Made by a program: the position numbers and the translations under genes. The notes under the pieces were generated by a model that worked only from the letters and a program-made list of their open reading frames with translations, was not told where the DNA came from and did not search any database. DNA of 64,000 nt from Lacticaseibacillus brantae DSM 23927. GTDB lineage: Bacteria; Bacillota; Bacilli; Lactobacillales; Lactobacillaceae. Where the stretch lies: positions 620,001 through 684,000 of the forward strand of contig NZ_AYZQ01000001.1 of NCBI RefSeq assembly GCF_001436115.1, in the 5' to 3' direction. Shown here in pieces: positions 36,593 through 50,385 of this stretch (positions are counted from its first letter, which is position 1; each line of letters opens with the position of its first letter).

Positions 36593-36617
36593 AAACACCT
36601 CAGGAAACCTGAAGTGT
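36593..36617 (-). terminator. Hairpin after the DUF2969 gene
   Basis: AACACTTCAGG pairs with CCTGAGGTGTT (one mismatch) around TTT on the minus strand and is followed by TTTTGTG. It may terminate or attenuate the mbl-to-DUF2969 transcript before rodA. Confidence 0.7.
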
Positions 36618-36626
36618 TCGAGGTCA

Positions 36627-36848
36627 TTATCCGCGGTGGAGATGATACTCTGAGATGAGGAAATTCACGGCATCATCAAATGCCTTGAACCGATTGGGAT
36701 CAGTACTACCAGCCACGAAAGCGGTAAACCGGTCATCACTTGGTTCAATGAAACCAAGCTCTTGTTTCCCTAAGGTCAACACAGAGACAGTGTGACCGTT
36801 GCGTTGGACTTCTTCAAGGTTCACTTTAATATTTTGTTCTTTTGCCAT
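36627..36848 (-). CDS. DUF2969 family protein
   Basis: A 73-aa soluble protein, MAKEQNIKVNLEEVQRNGHT followed by LGKQELGFIEPSDDRF, typical of DUF2969, a small family confined to lactic acid bacteria. The function is unknown. A weak AAGGAGTTAT site precedes ATG 36848, and the gap to yidD is nine bases, so they are cotranscribed. Confidence 0.85.
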   Translation of the reverse strand: MAKEQNIKVNLEEVQRNGHTVSVLTLGKQELGFIEPSDDRFTAFVAGSTDPNRFKAFDDAVNFLISEYHLHRG

Positions 36849-36857
36849 AATAACTCC

Positions 36858-37112
36858 TTATTTCGCTGATTGCGTTTGGCGGTTGCGCTTTAACGTGAAA
36901 TAATCCGGAACCGGATCATATCCCCCAGGGACGAATGGATTACAGCGTAAAATCCGCGCCGTTCCCATCAGCAAGCCCTTGATGGCCCCGTGCTTTTGCA
37001 GGGCAGTGACCATATAACTTGAACATGTGGGGTAATAGCGACAACTCGGTGGAAAAAGGGGCGAAATCACACGTTGATAGCCTCGGACAAACCAGACTAA
37101 AACCCGTTTCAT
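36858..37112 (-). CDS. yidD: Membrane protein insertion efficiency factor YidD
   Basis: The 84-aa protein shows the whole YidD pattern: [20 protein letters not shown], a conserved set of cysteines ([11 protein letters not shown] and RCNP) and GGYDPVP. It helps YidC-dependent membrane insertion. It is usually next to the rnpA-yidC region; here it lies in the mbl cluster, as in other lactobacilli. GGAGCTAGCGTT precedes ATG 37112. Confidence 0.94.
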   Translation of the reverse strand: MKRVLVWFVRGYQRVISPLFPPSCRYYPTCSSYMVTALQKHGAIKGLLMGTARILRCNPFVPGGYDPVPDYFTLKRNRQTQSAK

Positions 37113-37124
37113 AACGCTAGCTCC

Positions 37125-37295
37125 TTATTTGAGAAAATCAAAAATGTGCTGCCAAGTACTTGGCAGAAAAACCCGAAACGGATTGCCCCCACCAACGCCA
37201 TAACCAATCATCAAGCCCAAAATCAGCAGAATCAAGGCACTCAGCAGACCAATTCCAATTTTTTTAAGAATACGACGCGCATAAGTAGGACTCAA
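37125..37295 (-). CDS. EpuA-type small membrane protein (DNA-directed RNA polymerase subunit beta-like)
   Basis: A 56-aa frame with a TTG start (37295) preceded by AGGAGGG. It contains a basic N-terminus (RRILKKIGIG), one membrane helix (about 15-32, LLSALILLILGLMIGYGV) and the C-terminal GGGNPFRVFLPSTWQHIFDF segment, which is characteristic of the EpuA family (annotated as RNA polymerase beta subunit domain, Pfam DUF/PF11772). The function is unknown. It sits between mbl and yidD, 11 bases after the mbl stop codon. Confidence 0.78.
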   Translation of the reverse strand: MSPTYARRILKKIGIGLLSALILLILGLMIGYGVGGGNPFRVFLPSTWQHIFDFLK

Positions 37296-37306
37296 AACCA
37301 GCCCTC

Positions 37307-38296
37307 CTAGTATTGCTTCTTGTGGGCAATATTATCCAGTAAGACGCCAGTCCCAAGCGCAACGGCATCCAGTGGGGACTCAGCCAGCAAGACTGGCACC
37401 TTCAGCTCGGCCGCAAACAACTGGGAAATGCCCTTCAATAAGGCACCCCCACCCGTCAGCATGATCCCACGATCAATAATATCTGCTGACAATTCAGGTG
37501 GTGTCTGTTCTAAGACTTCTTTGGCCGCATTAATAATCGCCAGCATGGTTTCATGCAGCGCTTCTTCAACTTCGGTCGCAGTCACTTCCACTTCCCGCGG
37601 CAACCCGGTTGCAATATCACGGCCCCGCACTTCAATCGTTTCACTTGGGTCAGCTTCATAAACTGTGCCGATTTCAATCTTAATCTTCTCGGCAGTATGT
37701 TCACCGATCAGTAACTTGTGTTTATTCTTCACATATGTGGCAATGGCGGCGTCCATTTTATCGCCCGCCAGCCGCAGACTCCGACTAGTGACAATCTCGC
37801 CCATGGAGAGCACAGCAACGTCGGCAGTCCCACCACCGATATCAATGACCATGTTACCTTGTGGTTGGAAGATATCCAGACCAGCACCAACAGCGGCTAC
37901 TTTTGGTTCAAATTCTAAATAAACCTTGCGACCGCCTGACTTTTCAGCGGCCTCAATGATGGCTTTTTGTTCAATTGACGTAATATTTGTTGGCGCGCAA
38001 ATGAGAATATTAGGTTTAGACATAAACCCTTTCACATTCAACTTGTTAATAAAGTATTCCAGCATGGCTTCAGTAATATCGAAGTCAGCAATGACGCCAT
38101 CTTTCAGTGGCCGAATGGACCGAATATTGCCGGGAGTCCGACCAACCATTTTGTATGCTTCCGTCCCAACGGCCAGGACTTTCCCAGTCTGGGTATCAAT
38201 CGCAACAACGGAGGGTTCATTGAGAACGATTCCCTTGCCTTTGACATTAATCAGAACGTTGGCCGTCCCTAAATCAATCCCAATATCTTTTGCCAT
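37307..38296 (-). CDS. mbl: Rod-shape actin homologue, Mbl/MreB type
   Basis: The 329-aa actin-fold ATPase begins AKDIGIDLGTANVLINVKGK (phosphate 1 loop), and has DIGGGTADVAVLSMGE (phosphate 2) and LTGGGALLKGI (adenosine site). It forms membrane filaments that direct cell-wall elongation. The place next to the atp operon and DUF1146 is that of mbl in Bacillus, so I prefer mbl to mreB. The C-terminus ends HKKQY. It probably heads the unit mbl-epuA-yidD-DUF2969. Confidence 0.9.
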   Translation of the reverse strand: MAKDIGIDLGTANVLINVKGKGIVLNEPSVVAIDTQTGKVLAVGTEAYKMVGRTPGNIRSIRPLKDGVIADFDITEAMLEYFINKLNVKGFMSKPNILICAPTNITSIEQKAIIEAAEKSGGRKVYLEFEPKVAAVGAGLDIFQPQGNMVIDIGGGTADVAVLSMGEIVTSRSLRLAGDKMDAAIATYVKNKHKLLIGEHTAEKIKIEIGTVYEADPSETIEVRGRDIATGLPREVEVTATEVEEALHETMLAIINAAKEVLEQTPPELSADIIDRGIMLTGGGALLKGISQLFAAELKVPVLLAESPLDAVALGTGVLLDNIAHKKQY

Positions 38297-38360
38297 GATG
38301 TGTTTCTCTCCTCATTCATCAACTAATACTGCATTATACCATAATTATTAGCGCGCACTC

Positions 38361-38600
38361 TTAGCGGATTAAGTAGATTAAATTCCGCGCGCCACTCAAG
38401 ACCGAAAGGAAAAACGAACTGACAGTAAAGCCGATTGCAATCGCCAAAAAGACTAATAAAACTTGGCTTTCACGGACATGGTTTGGTTTCAAAAACTGTT
38501 CAAACCGCAAAGCACGCACGGCCCGAAAAGCGATGGCAATAAAGACAAAGTGAGACACAATTGTCATTAAACCATCAATCCCTAATCCCTGTGATAACAT
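38361..38600 (-). CDS. DUF1146 family membrane protein (YwzB-like)
   Basis: A 79-aa protein with two hydrophobic segments (about 9-27 and 47-66) and the family pattern FRAVRALRFEQFLKPNHVRE between them, ending GARNLIYLIR. Its function is unknown. It lies between atpC and mbl as in many Firmicutes. AAAGGAG precedes ATG 38600. Confidence 0.88.
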   Translation of the reverse strand: MLSQGLGIDGLMTIVSHFVFIAIAFRAVRALRFEQFLKPNHVRESQVLLVFLAIAIGFTVSSFFLSVLSGARNLIYLIR

Positions 38601-38694
38601 CTGTCAATCTCCTTTTTGCAGTCTTGTTTTAGTGTACCGCATGATGCAAGAAGAAACCACTGACATTCGTGCTTTTAACGAAGTCATAACCAAT

Positions 38695-38743
38695 CAAAAA
38701 AGGATTGATGAACTGCCCGAAGGTAGTCATCAATCCTTTTTTT
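38695..38743 (-). terminator. Terminator of the atp operon
   Basis: A 15-bp stem AAAAAGGATTGATGA / TCATCAATCCTTTTT with a 15-base loop lies seven bases past the atpC stop codon. Confidence 0.93.
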
Positions 38744-38749
38744 GGTCGA

Positions 38750-39181
38750 TTACCGACCGTTCTTAACGTTAATCCGGTTAATTGCCCGTTGTAAGGCAAT
38801 CTGTGCCCGTTGCAATTCGTCACTATCGTGTTGTGATTGTGCCGCTTGAATTTCCTTTTCAGCACGATCGCGCGCTGCTTGTGCTCGTGATAAATCAATA
38901 TCACGTTCACGTTCAGCTGAATCAGCGACGATTGAGGCCACGTTGTCGGAGACTTCCATGAAGCCACCATTGACAGCAATGAGGTCCTCATGACCAGGAT
39001 TGTCAATCCGACGCACGTGGACTTCACCAATCTGCAATGGTGTCACAATAGGTTCATGGTTAGCCATGATACCCAAGTCACCATCGACAGAGCGCACAAT
39101 CACCATGGTTGCATGGTGATCATACACAAGCCCATCCGGCGTCACAATATTGACTGTGAGCGTGTTGCTGTTGTCAGCCAT
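38750..39181 (-). CDS. atpC: ATP synthase F1 subunit epsilon
   Basis: The 143-aa epsilon subunit has the beta-sandwich (LTVNIVTPDGLVYDHHATM, GDLGIMANHEPIVTPL) and a C-terminal helical hairpin (AQAARDRAEKEIQAAQ). It couples rotation to the F1 head and inhibits ATP hydrolysis. It is last in the operon, 13 bases after atpD. Confidence 0.97.
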   Translation of the reverse strand: MADNSNTLTVNIVTPDGLVYDHHATMVIVRSVDGDLGIMANHEPIVTPLQIGEVHVRRIDNPGHEDLIAVNGGFMEVSDNVASIVADSAERERDIDLSRAQAARDRAEKEIQAAQSQHDSDELQRAQIALQRAINRINVKNGR

Positions 39182-39194
39182 AAACGCTCACCTC

Positions 39195-40691
<1,497 letters not shown>

Positions 40692-40696
40692 CTACC

Positions 40697-41617
40697 CTAT
40701 TCAAGGGCGGCAGCACCACCGACAATTTCGGTGATTTCTGTCGTGATTGCTGCTTGCCGCGCGCGATTATATTGCGTGGACAATGTCGAAATCAAATCAT
40801 TGGCATTGTCGGTCGCACTCTTCATCGCTGTGGTTGAGGCCGCATGTTCAGCAGTCTTGGCATCCATGATGGCGCCGAAGATCAAGCTTTCCGCATACTG
40901 AGGCAAAACGCGATCCAAAACCGCTTCGTTGCTTGGTTCAACCAAGTACTCCACATTTTGATCGGCAATTTCACCAACATCGAGGTCTGTAATTGGCAGC
41001 ATCTTCTCAGCCCGAAATGCTGAGGTCAACGTATTGACATGATGGTTGTAGCAAACGTACAACTCATCAAAAACGCCGCTATCATACATGGTTACGGCGG
41101 TCTGAATGATTTCCCGTACTTCATTGAAGCTTGGAATATCACTCACACCACGATACTCGTAGGCCAAATTCATGCCGCGGGCCTTGAAGAAGTCCGCACC
41201 AACACCACCAATAGCCATCATAACGTATTCGTCTGGGGACTGGTGATCTTGATTGATCATCTGCATCATCGCTTTAAGAATTGTGCTATTGTAACCGCCA
41301 ACTAGGCCGCGATCAGAAGTGATGACTAAATAACCACTTTTCTTAACCGGACGCTGTTCAAGCAAACTGGACAAACTGATGCCCAAGTCGTTGCTACTGC
41401 TGCTGTCATTGTTATTGTCTTGAATCTGCAATAACTGGCTGGCAGCTAAATGGGTCACAATGTCACGAATCTTATTGGAATAGATTTGATAATCAGTCGT
41501 GCGTTTTTCAATCTGTGACAGCTTAGCACCAGAAACCATTTGCATGGCTTGGGTAATCTGTCCAGTCTTCTTCGTTGAGGCGATTTGGCGTTGGATATCC
41601 ATTAATGATTGAGCCAT
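40697..41617 (-). CDS. atpG: ATP synthase F1 subunit gamma
   Basis: The 306-aa central stalk subunit starts [20 protein letters not shown] with the conserved helix, and ends with the second helix [20 protein letters not shown] then [15 protein letters not shown] Ser/Asn-rich insertion ([15 protein letters not shown]) near residues 63-77 lengthens it over the usual 285-290. It links F1 rotation to Fo. Confidence 0.97.
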   Translation of the reverse strand: MAQSLMDIQRQIASTKKTGQITQAMQMVSGAKLSQIEKRTTDYQIYSNKIRDIVTHLAASQLLQIQDNNNDSSSSNDLGISLSSLLEQRPVKKSGYLVITSDRGLVGGYNSTILKAMMQMINQDHQSPDEYVMMAIGGVGADFFKARGMNLAYEYRGVSDIPSFNEVREIIQTAVTMYDSGVFDELYVCYNHHVNTLTSAFRAEKMLPITDLDVGEIADQNVEYLVEPSNEAVLDRVLPQYAESLIFGAIMDAKTAEHAASTTAMKSATDNANDLISTLSTQYNRARQAAITTEITEIVGGAAALE

Positions 41618-41628
41618 GCCGCACCTCC

Positions 41629-43721
<2,093 letters not shown>

Positions 43722-43735
<14 letters not shown>

Positions 43736-44213
43736 TGGTATCACCCAACCCCTTGATGTAATCATCAATCAATTGTTGCTGATCACTTGCGTTTAATTCC
43801 TTGCCAATAATCTTCGTTGCAATTGCAACAGACAAATCAGCCACATCATTCTTAGCAGCATTCAATGCATCTTGCTTGGACTGTTCAATATCAGTCTGCG
43901 CATTCTGCTTTAAGGTCGCTACTTCCTGCTGGGCTTGGTCTAAAAGGGCTTGACGTTGCTTGTCCCCGTTAGCTTTGGCTGTATTAACAATTTGCACTGC
44001 TTCGGCTTGAGAATTTTGAAGTTCAGCCTGCCGTTGTGCAGCAAGATCTGCTGCTTGCTTTTTAGCGTTGTCAGCGTAATCCAAATCATTGGTAATCTTA
44101 TCCTGCCGATCGGTCATCATCTTTGTTACCGGCTTAAATGCAAACTTCCCGACCAATACCATCAAAATGGCAAAGGTTATGATTAAGAAAAGCATATCAC
44201 CAAGTGAAGCCAT
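43722..44213 (-). CDS. atpF: ATP synthase Fo subunit b
   Basis: The 163-aa peripheral stalk subunit has one N-terminal membrane helix (about 8-26, LFLIITFAILMVLVGKF) and a long Gln/Ala-rich coiled coil. It is directly downstream of atpE and overlaps atpH. Confidence 0.96.
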
Positions 44214-44248
44214 GGATTTCCACTTCCTTCCCTATAAGCTGTTGCGAA

Positions 44249-44473
<225 letters not shown>

Positions 44474-44476
44474 CTA

Positions 44477-45196
44477 TTATTCAGGTACTACCTTATGTGA
44501 AATGTAAACCATGCCAAGCGTGACGAAAACGTACGCCTGGATACTACCAATGAACACTGAGAACCCTTGCCATACCATTTCCATTAGGAAGCCAGCAATA
44601 AATGAAAGCCAGCCCATTGATCCTCCGGAAAAAGCTAAGCTACGGATTAGCAACAGTAATACTTCACCAGCAAAAATATTCCCGTATAAACGCATGGCCA
44701 AGGTCACAAAGTTTGTGAACTCTTCCAAAATGTTAATCGGGGCAAGAAAAGCCAGCGGCGACACAAATCCCTTCATGTATCCTTTGAAGCCGGTAAACAC
44801 AACCGCAAAGTAATGCGAAAGCAATAAGACGGTCATGGCTAAGGTCATCGTGATAATCGGATCAGCAGTTGGCGAGCGGAACCAGGTTTTACCACCAGCA
44901 TCAATTTGCAGGAACAAACCAATTTGGTTGTTAACGAAAACAAATAAGAACAAGACAAATGCTAACAAACCGAAACGGTTACCCTCTGGCCCAGGCATCG
45001 CCCCTTTAACAATCCCATTTGTAAAATCAATCATATACTCAAGGACGTTTTGCTTCTTACCAGGACGAATGGCTGGTTTTCTGGAAAGCCAGAAAACTAA
45101 GGCAAAGATGAGGATGGCAGAGACTAAAATCGCAATACAGTTTGCGAGATTAAACCGCAAGCCAAATAGTACAAGATAGGGATAACTTTCGTTCAC
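44477..45196 (-). CDS. atpB: ATP synthase Fo subunit a
   Basis: The 239-aa proton half-channel subunit has five or six membrane helices, the conserved Arg in TLAMRLYGNIFAGEVL and the C-terminal GSIQAYVFVTLGMVYISHKV. I used GTG 45196 because AAGGAGG stands six bases upstream; the longer in-frame extension to 45283 lacks a site and overlaps the leader. First gene of atpBEFHAGDC. Confidence 0.95.
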   Translation of the reverse strand: MNESYPYLVLFGLRFNLANCIAILVSAILIFALVFWLSRKPAIRPGKKQNVLEYMIDFTNGIVKGAMPGPEGNRFGLLAFVLFLFVFVNNQIGLFLQIDAGGKTWFRSPTADPIITMTLAMTVLLLSHYFAVVFTGFKGYMKGFVSPLAFLAPINILEEFTNFVTLAMRLYGNIFAGEVLLLLIRSLAFSGGSMGWLSFIAGFLMEMVWQGFSVFIGSIQAYVFVTLGMVYISHKVVPE

Positions 45197-45318
45197 AGAA
45201 TTCACCTCCTTACCACAATTGGGTGCAAGGAAGTTGACAGCCACTGCTAAGTGCCCATCAACCTCGGCGCGCCTGCAATGCAAAGTTACGGATTGTCGGG
45301 AAAAACTCCTTCAAACAC

Positions 45319-45354
45319 AATCAACACTCTACCACCATTCACGTAAAAAAACAA
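45319..45354 (-). promoter_or_regulatory. Promoter of the atp operon
   Basis: TTGTTT (45349-45354) and TAGAGT (45326-45331) on the minus strand are separated by exactly 17 bases, giving a start near 45319 and an untranslated leader of about 120 bases before atpB. The -10 is only four of six matches. Confidence 0.6.
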
Positions 45355-45370
45355 AGTTATTTGCAAGAAT

Positions 45371-45385
45371 TCCAAGCGTTTACAT
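45371..45385 (-). promoter_or_regulatory. cre-like site (CcpA) upstream of the atp promoter
   Basis: Minus strand ATGTAAACGCTTGGA matches the cre consensus TGWAARCGYTWNCW with one mismatch (G for C near the end). Its centre is about 59 bp before the predicted transcription start. The rest of the 45197-45448 gap holds no gene; an atpI gene is absent. Confidence 0.55.
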
Positions 45386-45448
45386 GACTGTTTTCAAAAT
45401 CATTTTCCCAAACAAATGTTATCTTTTTCCGACCTGAATCTGGCACAA

Positions 45449-45480
45449 AAAAAACGACGCCCGCCAATGGCAGTCGTCGT
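45449..45480 (-). terminator. Terminator of upp
   Basis: AACGACG pairs with CGTCGTT around a GC-rich loop with its own short pairing, followed by eight T on the minus strand. Confidence 0.88.
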
Positions 45481-45488
45481 TACATAAA

Positions 45489-46118
45489 TTATTTTGTACC
45501 AAAAAGGCGATCGCCCGCGTCACCGAGACCAGGAACGATGTACCCATCTTCATTTAAACGGTCGTCCAAAGCGGCAGAATAGATATCAACATCAGGATGA
45601 GCTTCTTGCACCGCCTTCACCCCTTCAGGTGCTGCAACCAAGACAACAAGACGCATTGATTGAGCGCCCCGCTTCTTCAAGGCATCAATGGCCATAATGG
45701 CAGAGCCACCAGTGGCAAGCATTGGGTCGACGATGAAAAGGTCACGCTGATCGATATCTGCTGGCATCTTGACGAAATATTCATGTGGCTTCAATGTCGT
45801 TTCGTCCCGATACATTCCAATGTGGCCAACCTTAGCGGCTGGAATTAATTCCAACACGCCATCAACCATGCCCAGACCAGCACGCAGAATCGGTACAACA
45901 GCCAACTTCTTACCGGCCAATTCCTTTTGGATAGTTTTTCCCATTGGGGTTTCGACTTCAACATCCTTCAAAGGCAGGTCACGAGTGATTTCATAAACCA
46001 TTAATTCTGCGATTTCATTAGCGACTTCGCGGAACTCTTTTGTGCCTGCATTTTTGTCCCTAATTAAAGTTAACTTGTGCTGGATGAGCGGGTGATTCAA
46101 GACAGTAAATTTGCCCAA
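45489..46118 (-). CDS. upp: Uracil phosphoribosyltransferase
   Basis: Upp (209 aa) converts uracil and PRPP to UMP. The PRPP loop [16 protein letters not shown] is at about 127-142 and the C-terminal uracil-binding [17 protein letters not shown] is at the end. It stands upstream of the atp operon and after glyA, the usual Firmicutes order. TAGGAGGAAAA precedes ATG 46118. Confidence 0.97.
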   Translation of the reverse strand: MGKFTVLNHPLIQHKLTLIRDKNAGTKEFREVANEIAELMVYEITRDLPLKDVEVETPMGKTIQKELAGKKLAVVPILRAGLGMVDGVLELIPAAKVGHIGMYRDETTLKPHEYFVKMPADIDQRDLFIVDPMLATGGSAIMAIDALKKRGAQSMRLVVLVAAPEGVKAVQEAHPDVDIYSAALDDRLNEDGYIVPGLGDAGDRLFGTK

Positions 46119-46163
46119 TGTTATTTTCCTCCTAATTGCTTGGCTACCGAATTTTAATCTTAT

Positions 46164-47399
46164 CTATGATAAGGGATGACGGGCGGTTAAAGCAAGCACT
46201 TCTTGCCTAATCTCATCAAGTTTGGCCTGATCATCGCGGTTCTGCAGGGTCAATGTAATCAGCTCGGCTACGCGCTTACTTTCAGTTTCGTCAAACCCTC
46301 GTGTCGTAATGGCTGCAGTCCCCACACGAATACCGCTGGTCTTAAATGGGCCATTCGTTTCACCCGGAATCTGATTCTTGTTGGTCGTAATCATGACCGT
46401 ATCGAGCAGGTCCTGAACATCCCTGCCATTCAAGCCATATTGTGTCACGTCTAACAAGGCTAAATGATTATCTGAGCCTCCGGCGATCAACCGCAATTTA
46501 GGATCTTCCTTGAAGCCTTCAACCATGGCTTGCATATTCTTGACAATTTGGGCCGCGTAATCCTTGAAATCGGGCCGCAGTGCTTCACCAAAAGCCACCG
46601 CTTTAGCCGCAATCACGTGATCCAGTGGTCCGCCTTGGATACCTGGGAACAAAGCGGAGTTAATCGCTTTGCCGTATTCGTCCTTAGCCAGGATCAACCC
46701 GCCGCGGGGCCCGCGCAATGTTTTGTGCGTTGTTGACGTGACTACATCCGCATATGGCACGGGATTCTGGTGCACGCCACCGGCAACAAGTCCGGCAATA
46801 TGAGCCATGTCGACCATCAGATAGGCGCCGACACTATCCGCAATTTCGCGGAAGCGGGCAAAGTCGATCAAGCGACTGTAAGCCGAAGCGCCGGCGACAA
46901 TCATACGGGGCTTCACTTCTTGAGCAATCTCAGCAATCTTGTCATAGTCTAACTGCTCAGTCTTTGGATCAACCCCATAGTGATAGAAATGATATTCTTG
47001 GCCGGAGAAATTAACCGTGCTCCCGTGAGTCAAATGGCCACCATCGGTCAAATCCATTGCCAAGACCTTATCGCCATCATCCAAAAACGCACGATAAACA
47101 GCCATGTTGGCTTGTGAACCTGAATGCGGTTGAACGTTAGCAAATTCGGCCCCAAATAACTTTTTAGCGCGGTCAATGGCGAGGTTTTCAGAGATATCAA
47201 TAAACTCATTCCCACCATAATAACGGTGCCCTGGATAACCCTCAGAATATTTATTCGTCAAAACAGACCCCTGCGCAGCGCGAACTGCTGGGCTGACAAT
47301 ATTTTCTGACGCAATCAATTCAATATTGTGCTGTTGTCGTTCTTCTTCGTGTTGAATCGCTAAGAATAATTCTGGATCCTGATCCATGAAATCATTCAT
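46164..47399 (-). CDS. glyA: Serine hydroxymethyltransferase
   Basis: GlyA (411 aa) interconverts serine and glycine with tetrahydrofolate. The PLP lysine is in [16 protein letters not shown], and the start [20 protein letters not shown] is conserved. I used ATG 47399 with AAGGAGGG upstream; the track of the frame extends further but has no ribosome site. It lies between sua5 and upp. Confidence 0.97.
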   Translation of the reverse strand: MNDFMDQDPELFLAIQHEEERQQHNIELIASENIVSPAVRAAQGSVLTNKYSEGYPGHRYYGGNEFIDISENLAIDRAKKLFGAEFANVQPHSGSQANMAVYRAFLDDGDKVLAMDLTDGGHLTHGSTVNFSGQEYHFYHYGVDPKTEQLDYDKIAEIAQEVKPRMIVAGASAYSRLIDFARFREIADSVGAYLMVDMAHIAGLVAGGVHQNPVPYADVVTSTTHKTLRGPRGGLILAKDEYGKAINSALFPGIQGGPLDHVIAAKAVAFGEALRPDFKDYAAQIVKNMQAMVEGFKEDPKLRLIAGGSDNHLALLDVTQYGLNGRDVQDLLDTVMITTNKNQIPGETNGPFKTSGIRVGTAAITTRGFDETESKRVAELITLTLQNRDDQAKLDEIRQEVLALTARHPLS

Positions 47400-47442
47400 G
47401 CCAATCCCTCCTTTGTCATTATCCCCAGTATAGCAAAACCGG

Positions 47443-48456
47443 TTACACACGCCCAGAATCAAAGCGAGCGCCACCGGCAGCTTTTAACAATCGATTCATA
47501 TACGCGCTGCCCAGACCCACAGTCGGAAATACTTGGGCCAAGACGAATTGAACGTTTGGATGATTGTCAAAATAGCGCAGACCTGCGAATAGCGCTTGCG
47601 CCGCTGTCCTGACATCATGTCCCAGCGAGAATGTCGCCAACTCAGGCGGCAGCTGCGCTAAGATCTCATCCGTAGCTAATATCCCCACATGTTCGGTGCG
47701 CGATTGGTAGTCGCGTAATGCCGCAACGAAATCTGTCGGTGCCACCACGATGACCTGGGCATTGGGCGCATAATGCTTATACTTCATCCCTGGGGCTTTT
47801 GGCACTTCACTCGCGGCGACATGATGAGCTTCCGTTTGCACTGGTCCAATGATGGGTTCCAGCATCGCCGCGTCAATTGCCCCGGGCCGCAAAATCGCTG
47901 GCGGATTCACCGTCATATCAATGACTGTTGACTCAACCCCCACAGTAGTTGGCCCATCGTCTAACACACCAGCAATCTTGTCATTCAAATCATGTAAAAC
48001 ATGATCGGCCGTTGTTGGACTCGGCTTACCTGAAGTATTGGCAGATGGGCCGACCAATGGCACCCCTGCCGTTTCAATTAACCGGCGCGTTGCCGAATTA
48101 TCTGGCAAACGAAAGGCCGCCGTCTGGAGACCACCGGTCACTTCAGGCGCGAGGGCGTGCGGTTTAATCGGCAAGATAATTGTCAGCGGCCCAGGCCAAA
48201 AAGCCTTCATCAATGTCGCCGCCTCTGGCGAGACTTCAGCATATTGAGCCACCATTTCCGGGTGCGCGACATGCACAATGAGCGGATTATCAGAAGGTCG
48301 GCCTTTAGCGGCATAGACCTTTTTCACGGCGTCTACATTTGTGGCATCCGCGCCTAAGCCATAGACAGTTTCAGTCGGAAAAGCCACCAGCTGCCCGCCT
48401 CGAATCGCGGCCGCGGCGGCGTCAATGTCTTGAATACTAAAACGCTTCGTCTCCAT
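47443..48456 (-). CDS. ywlC: Threonylcarbamoyl-AMP synthase (Sua5/YwlC)
   Basis: The 337-aa protein makes threonylcarbamoyl-AMP for the t6A37 modification of tRNAs that read ANN codons. The N-terminal YrdC domain (about 1-200) includes [14 protein letters not shown] and [13 protein letters not shown]; the C-terminal Sua5 domain (about 215-337) marks the longer Sua5 form. It overlaps prmC by one base. Confidence 0.95.
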   Translation of the reverse strand: METKRFSIQDIDAAAAAIRGGQLVAFPTETVYGLGADATNVDAVKKVYAAKGRPSDNPLIVHVAHPEMVAQYAEVSPEAATLMKAFWPGPLTIILPIKPHALAPEVTGGLQTAAFRLPDNSATRRLIETAGVPLVGPSANTSGKPSPTTADHVLHDLNDKIAGVLDDGPTTVGVESTVIDMTVNPPAILRPGAIDAAMLEPIIGPVQTEAHHVAASEVPKAPGMKYKHYAPNAQVIVVAPTDFVAALRDYQSRTEHVGILATDEILAQLPPELATFSLGHDVRTAAQALFAGLRYFDNHPNVQFVLAQVFPTVGLGSAYMNRLLKAAGGARFDSGRV

Positions 48457-49304
48457 TAAACATTTCCTTTCTGTACCTGCAAACGCAGCATGCGCTGATG
48501 ACCAGCCAGATCGCGGCGAAATGTCTGTGTGAATCCAGGCATTTGATCATCAAACAACGCGGCTAATGCCGGCCGTTGATGATAGCCGAACTCAAGGTAA
48601 ATAGCGCCGTCCGGATTCAAATGAGCCATCGCCATCTGTGCGAAGTGCTCAAACACTGCTAGGCCATGATGGTCAGCAAAGAGGGCCATCTCAGGCTCAA
48701 ACTTTTTAGTGCTTCGATCCATCACGTCTTCTTCAGCATGATCAATATATGGTAAGTTGGCGACAATAAAGTCGAACTTTGCATCACCCAGATTAGTAAA
48801 GAGATCACTTTGTACGAAGGTTGGCGCTAGGTTTAAAGCAGCCGCATTCGTTTTGGCAACCTCTAACGCTGCTGGCGACAAGTCCACTAACGTCATGGCC
48901 AAGTCAGGTAAATGCTGCATCAAGGTCAATCCAATGATGCCACTACCAGTTCCCATGTCTAAACCCGTTTTGGCGGCGGCTTGATCAGTCATCACCCAAT
49001 CAACCAGTTCTTCAGTTTCAAACCGAGGAATCAAAACGTCAGGCGTCACAGTGAACCACTCCCCCAAAAAAGGCGCTTTACCCACAATATATTGGGCTGG
49101 TTCATCATTCAGCAGGCGTTGCACCGCCGCTGAAAAAGCCTGCCACTCCGCTTCAGTGATTGGATCGTCTTGATGCAGCCTACGTTGACTGGGCGTCCAA
49201 TCTTTCTGCACCTCAAGGATGAAATTTGCATTGTCTACCTCTTGGCCAGCTGGCGACAATAATAAAGACGCCCAATTGAGCGCCTCTGCGTAAGTATTAG
49301 GCAT
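48456..49304 (-). CDS. prmC: Release factor glutamine methyltransferase PrmC
   Basis: PrmC (282 aa) methylates the GGQ glutamine of release factors. The SAM motif [10 protein letters not shown] is at 116-125. The catalytic NPPY motif reads N183-L184-P185-Y186 (VANLPYID), an unusual substitution at the second position. The substrate gene prfA lies directly upstream, overlapping by eight bases, which strongly supports the assignment. Confidence 0.94.
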   Translation of the reverse strand: MPNTYAEALNWASLLLSPAGQEVDNANFILEVQKDWTPSQRRLHQDDPITEAEWQAFSAAVQRLLNDEPAQYIVGKAPFLGEWFTVTPDVLIPRFETEELVDWVMTDQAAAKTGLDMGTGSGIIGLTLMQHLPDLAMTLVDLSPAALEVAKTNAAALNLAPTFVQSDLFTNLGDAKFDFIVANLPYIDHAEEDVMDRSTKKFEPEMALFADHHGLAVFEHFAQMAMAHLNPDGAIYLEFGYHQRPALAALFDDQMPGFTQTFRRDLAGHQRMLRLQVQKGNV

Positions 49305-50376
49305 TGAGTTGTTCTAACTTGGCGGTCTGATCGTGCAAAATCAGTGCGTCAATGACATCATCGAGTTCACCATTCATGATCCGGTCGAGCTTATTCAAGC
49401 TCAAACCAATCCGGTGATCCGTTACCCGGTTTTGCGGATAGTTGTAAGTCCGAATCCGTTCTGAGCGATCCCCAGTCCCAACGGCGGTCTTACGACTCTC
49501 AGCATATTCTTCGGCATTTTGACTTTCATAGAAGTCGTAAACCCGACTTTTCAGAATTTGCATCGCCTTTTCACGGTTCTGTTGTTGTGATCGTTGGTCT
49601 TGCATGGTCACCACAATCCCAGTTGGTAAGTGCGTCATCCGCACAGCTGAACTAGTCTTGTTAATATGCTGCCCACCAGCACCAGATGAGCGGTAAACAT
49701 CGGTCCGAATGTCCTTGGCGTCAAGATCAATATCAACCTCATCATATTCAGGCATGACCACAACGGTCGCCGTTGAGGTATGCACTCGACCTTGGCTTTC
49801 CGTGGACGGAATCCGTTGCACCCGGTGAGCCCCAGATTCATATTTCAACTTAGAGAAGACGCTTTCCCCAGTAATCATGATGGCAACTTCTTTGTAACCA
49901 CCAACTTCTGTTGGCGTTTCATCAACGATTTCAGTTGTCCACCCCTGGCGTTCAGCGTAGCGCATGTACATGTTCAACAAATCAGCGGCAAATAAACTCG
50001 CTTCATCCCCGCCTGCGGCCCCACGAATTTCCATGATGATATTCTTGTCATCGTTGGGATCTTTGGGCAGCATCAAGATCTTGATTTGTTCTTCGAGTTC
50101 ATCCTTTTGTGGCCGTAGAGCATCTAAGTCTTCTTTAGCCAAGGCTTCCATTTCGGGATCATGGCTTTCACGTAAGACTTCATCGCTTTCTTGAATATCA
50201 GAAAGGACCTGCTTGTATTTGCGGTAAGCTGCAACCACTTCACGCAAGCTACCCTCTTCTTTTGATAATTCCATATAGCGCTTAGTATCGTTAATTACTT
50301 CAGGATCAGACATCAATTCTTGAAGTTCATCATAGCGATCCAACACGCTGTCTAATTGTCCAAATATTTTATCCAC
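49297..50376 (-). CDS. prfA: Peptide chain release factor 1
   Basis: RF1 (359 aa) reads UAA and UAG. The GGQ tripeptide is in [16 protein letters not shown], near residue 232, and the anticodon-like PxT lies in [15 protein letters not shown]. It is immediately before prmC. The ATG at 50376 has TAGGAGGGTACTG upstream. Confidence 0.97.
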   Translation of the reverse strand: MDKIFGQLDSVLDRYDELQELMSDPEVINDTKRYMELSKEEGSLREVVAAYRKYKQVLSDIQESDEVLRESHDPEMEALAKEDLDALRPQKDELEEQIKILMLPKDPNDDKNIIMEIRGAAGGDEASLFAADLLNMYMRYAERQGWTTEIVDETPTEVGGYKEVAIMITGESVFSKLKYESGAHRVQRIPSTESQGRVHTSTATVVVMPEYDEVDIDLDAKDIRTDVYRSSGAGGQHINKTSSAVRMTHLPTGIVVTMQDQRSQQQNREKAMQILKSRVYDFYESQNAEEYAESRKTAVGTGDRSERIRTYNYPQNRVTDHRIGLSLNKLDRIMNGELDDVIDALILHDQTAKLEQLNA

Positions 50377-50385
50377 AGTACCCTC

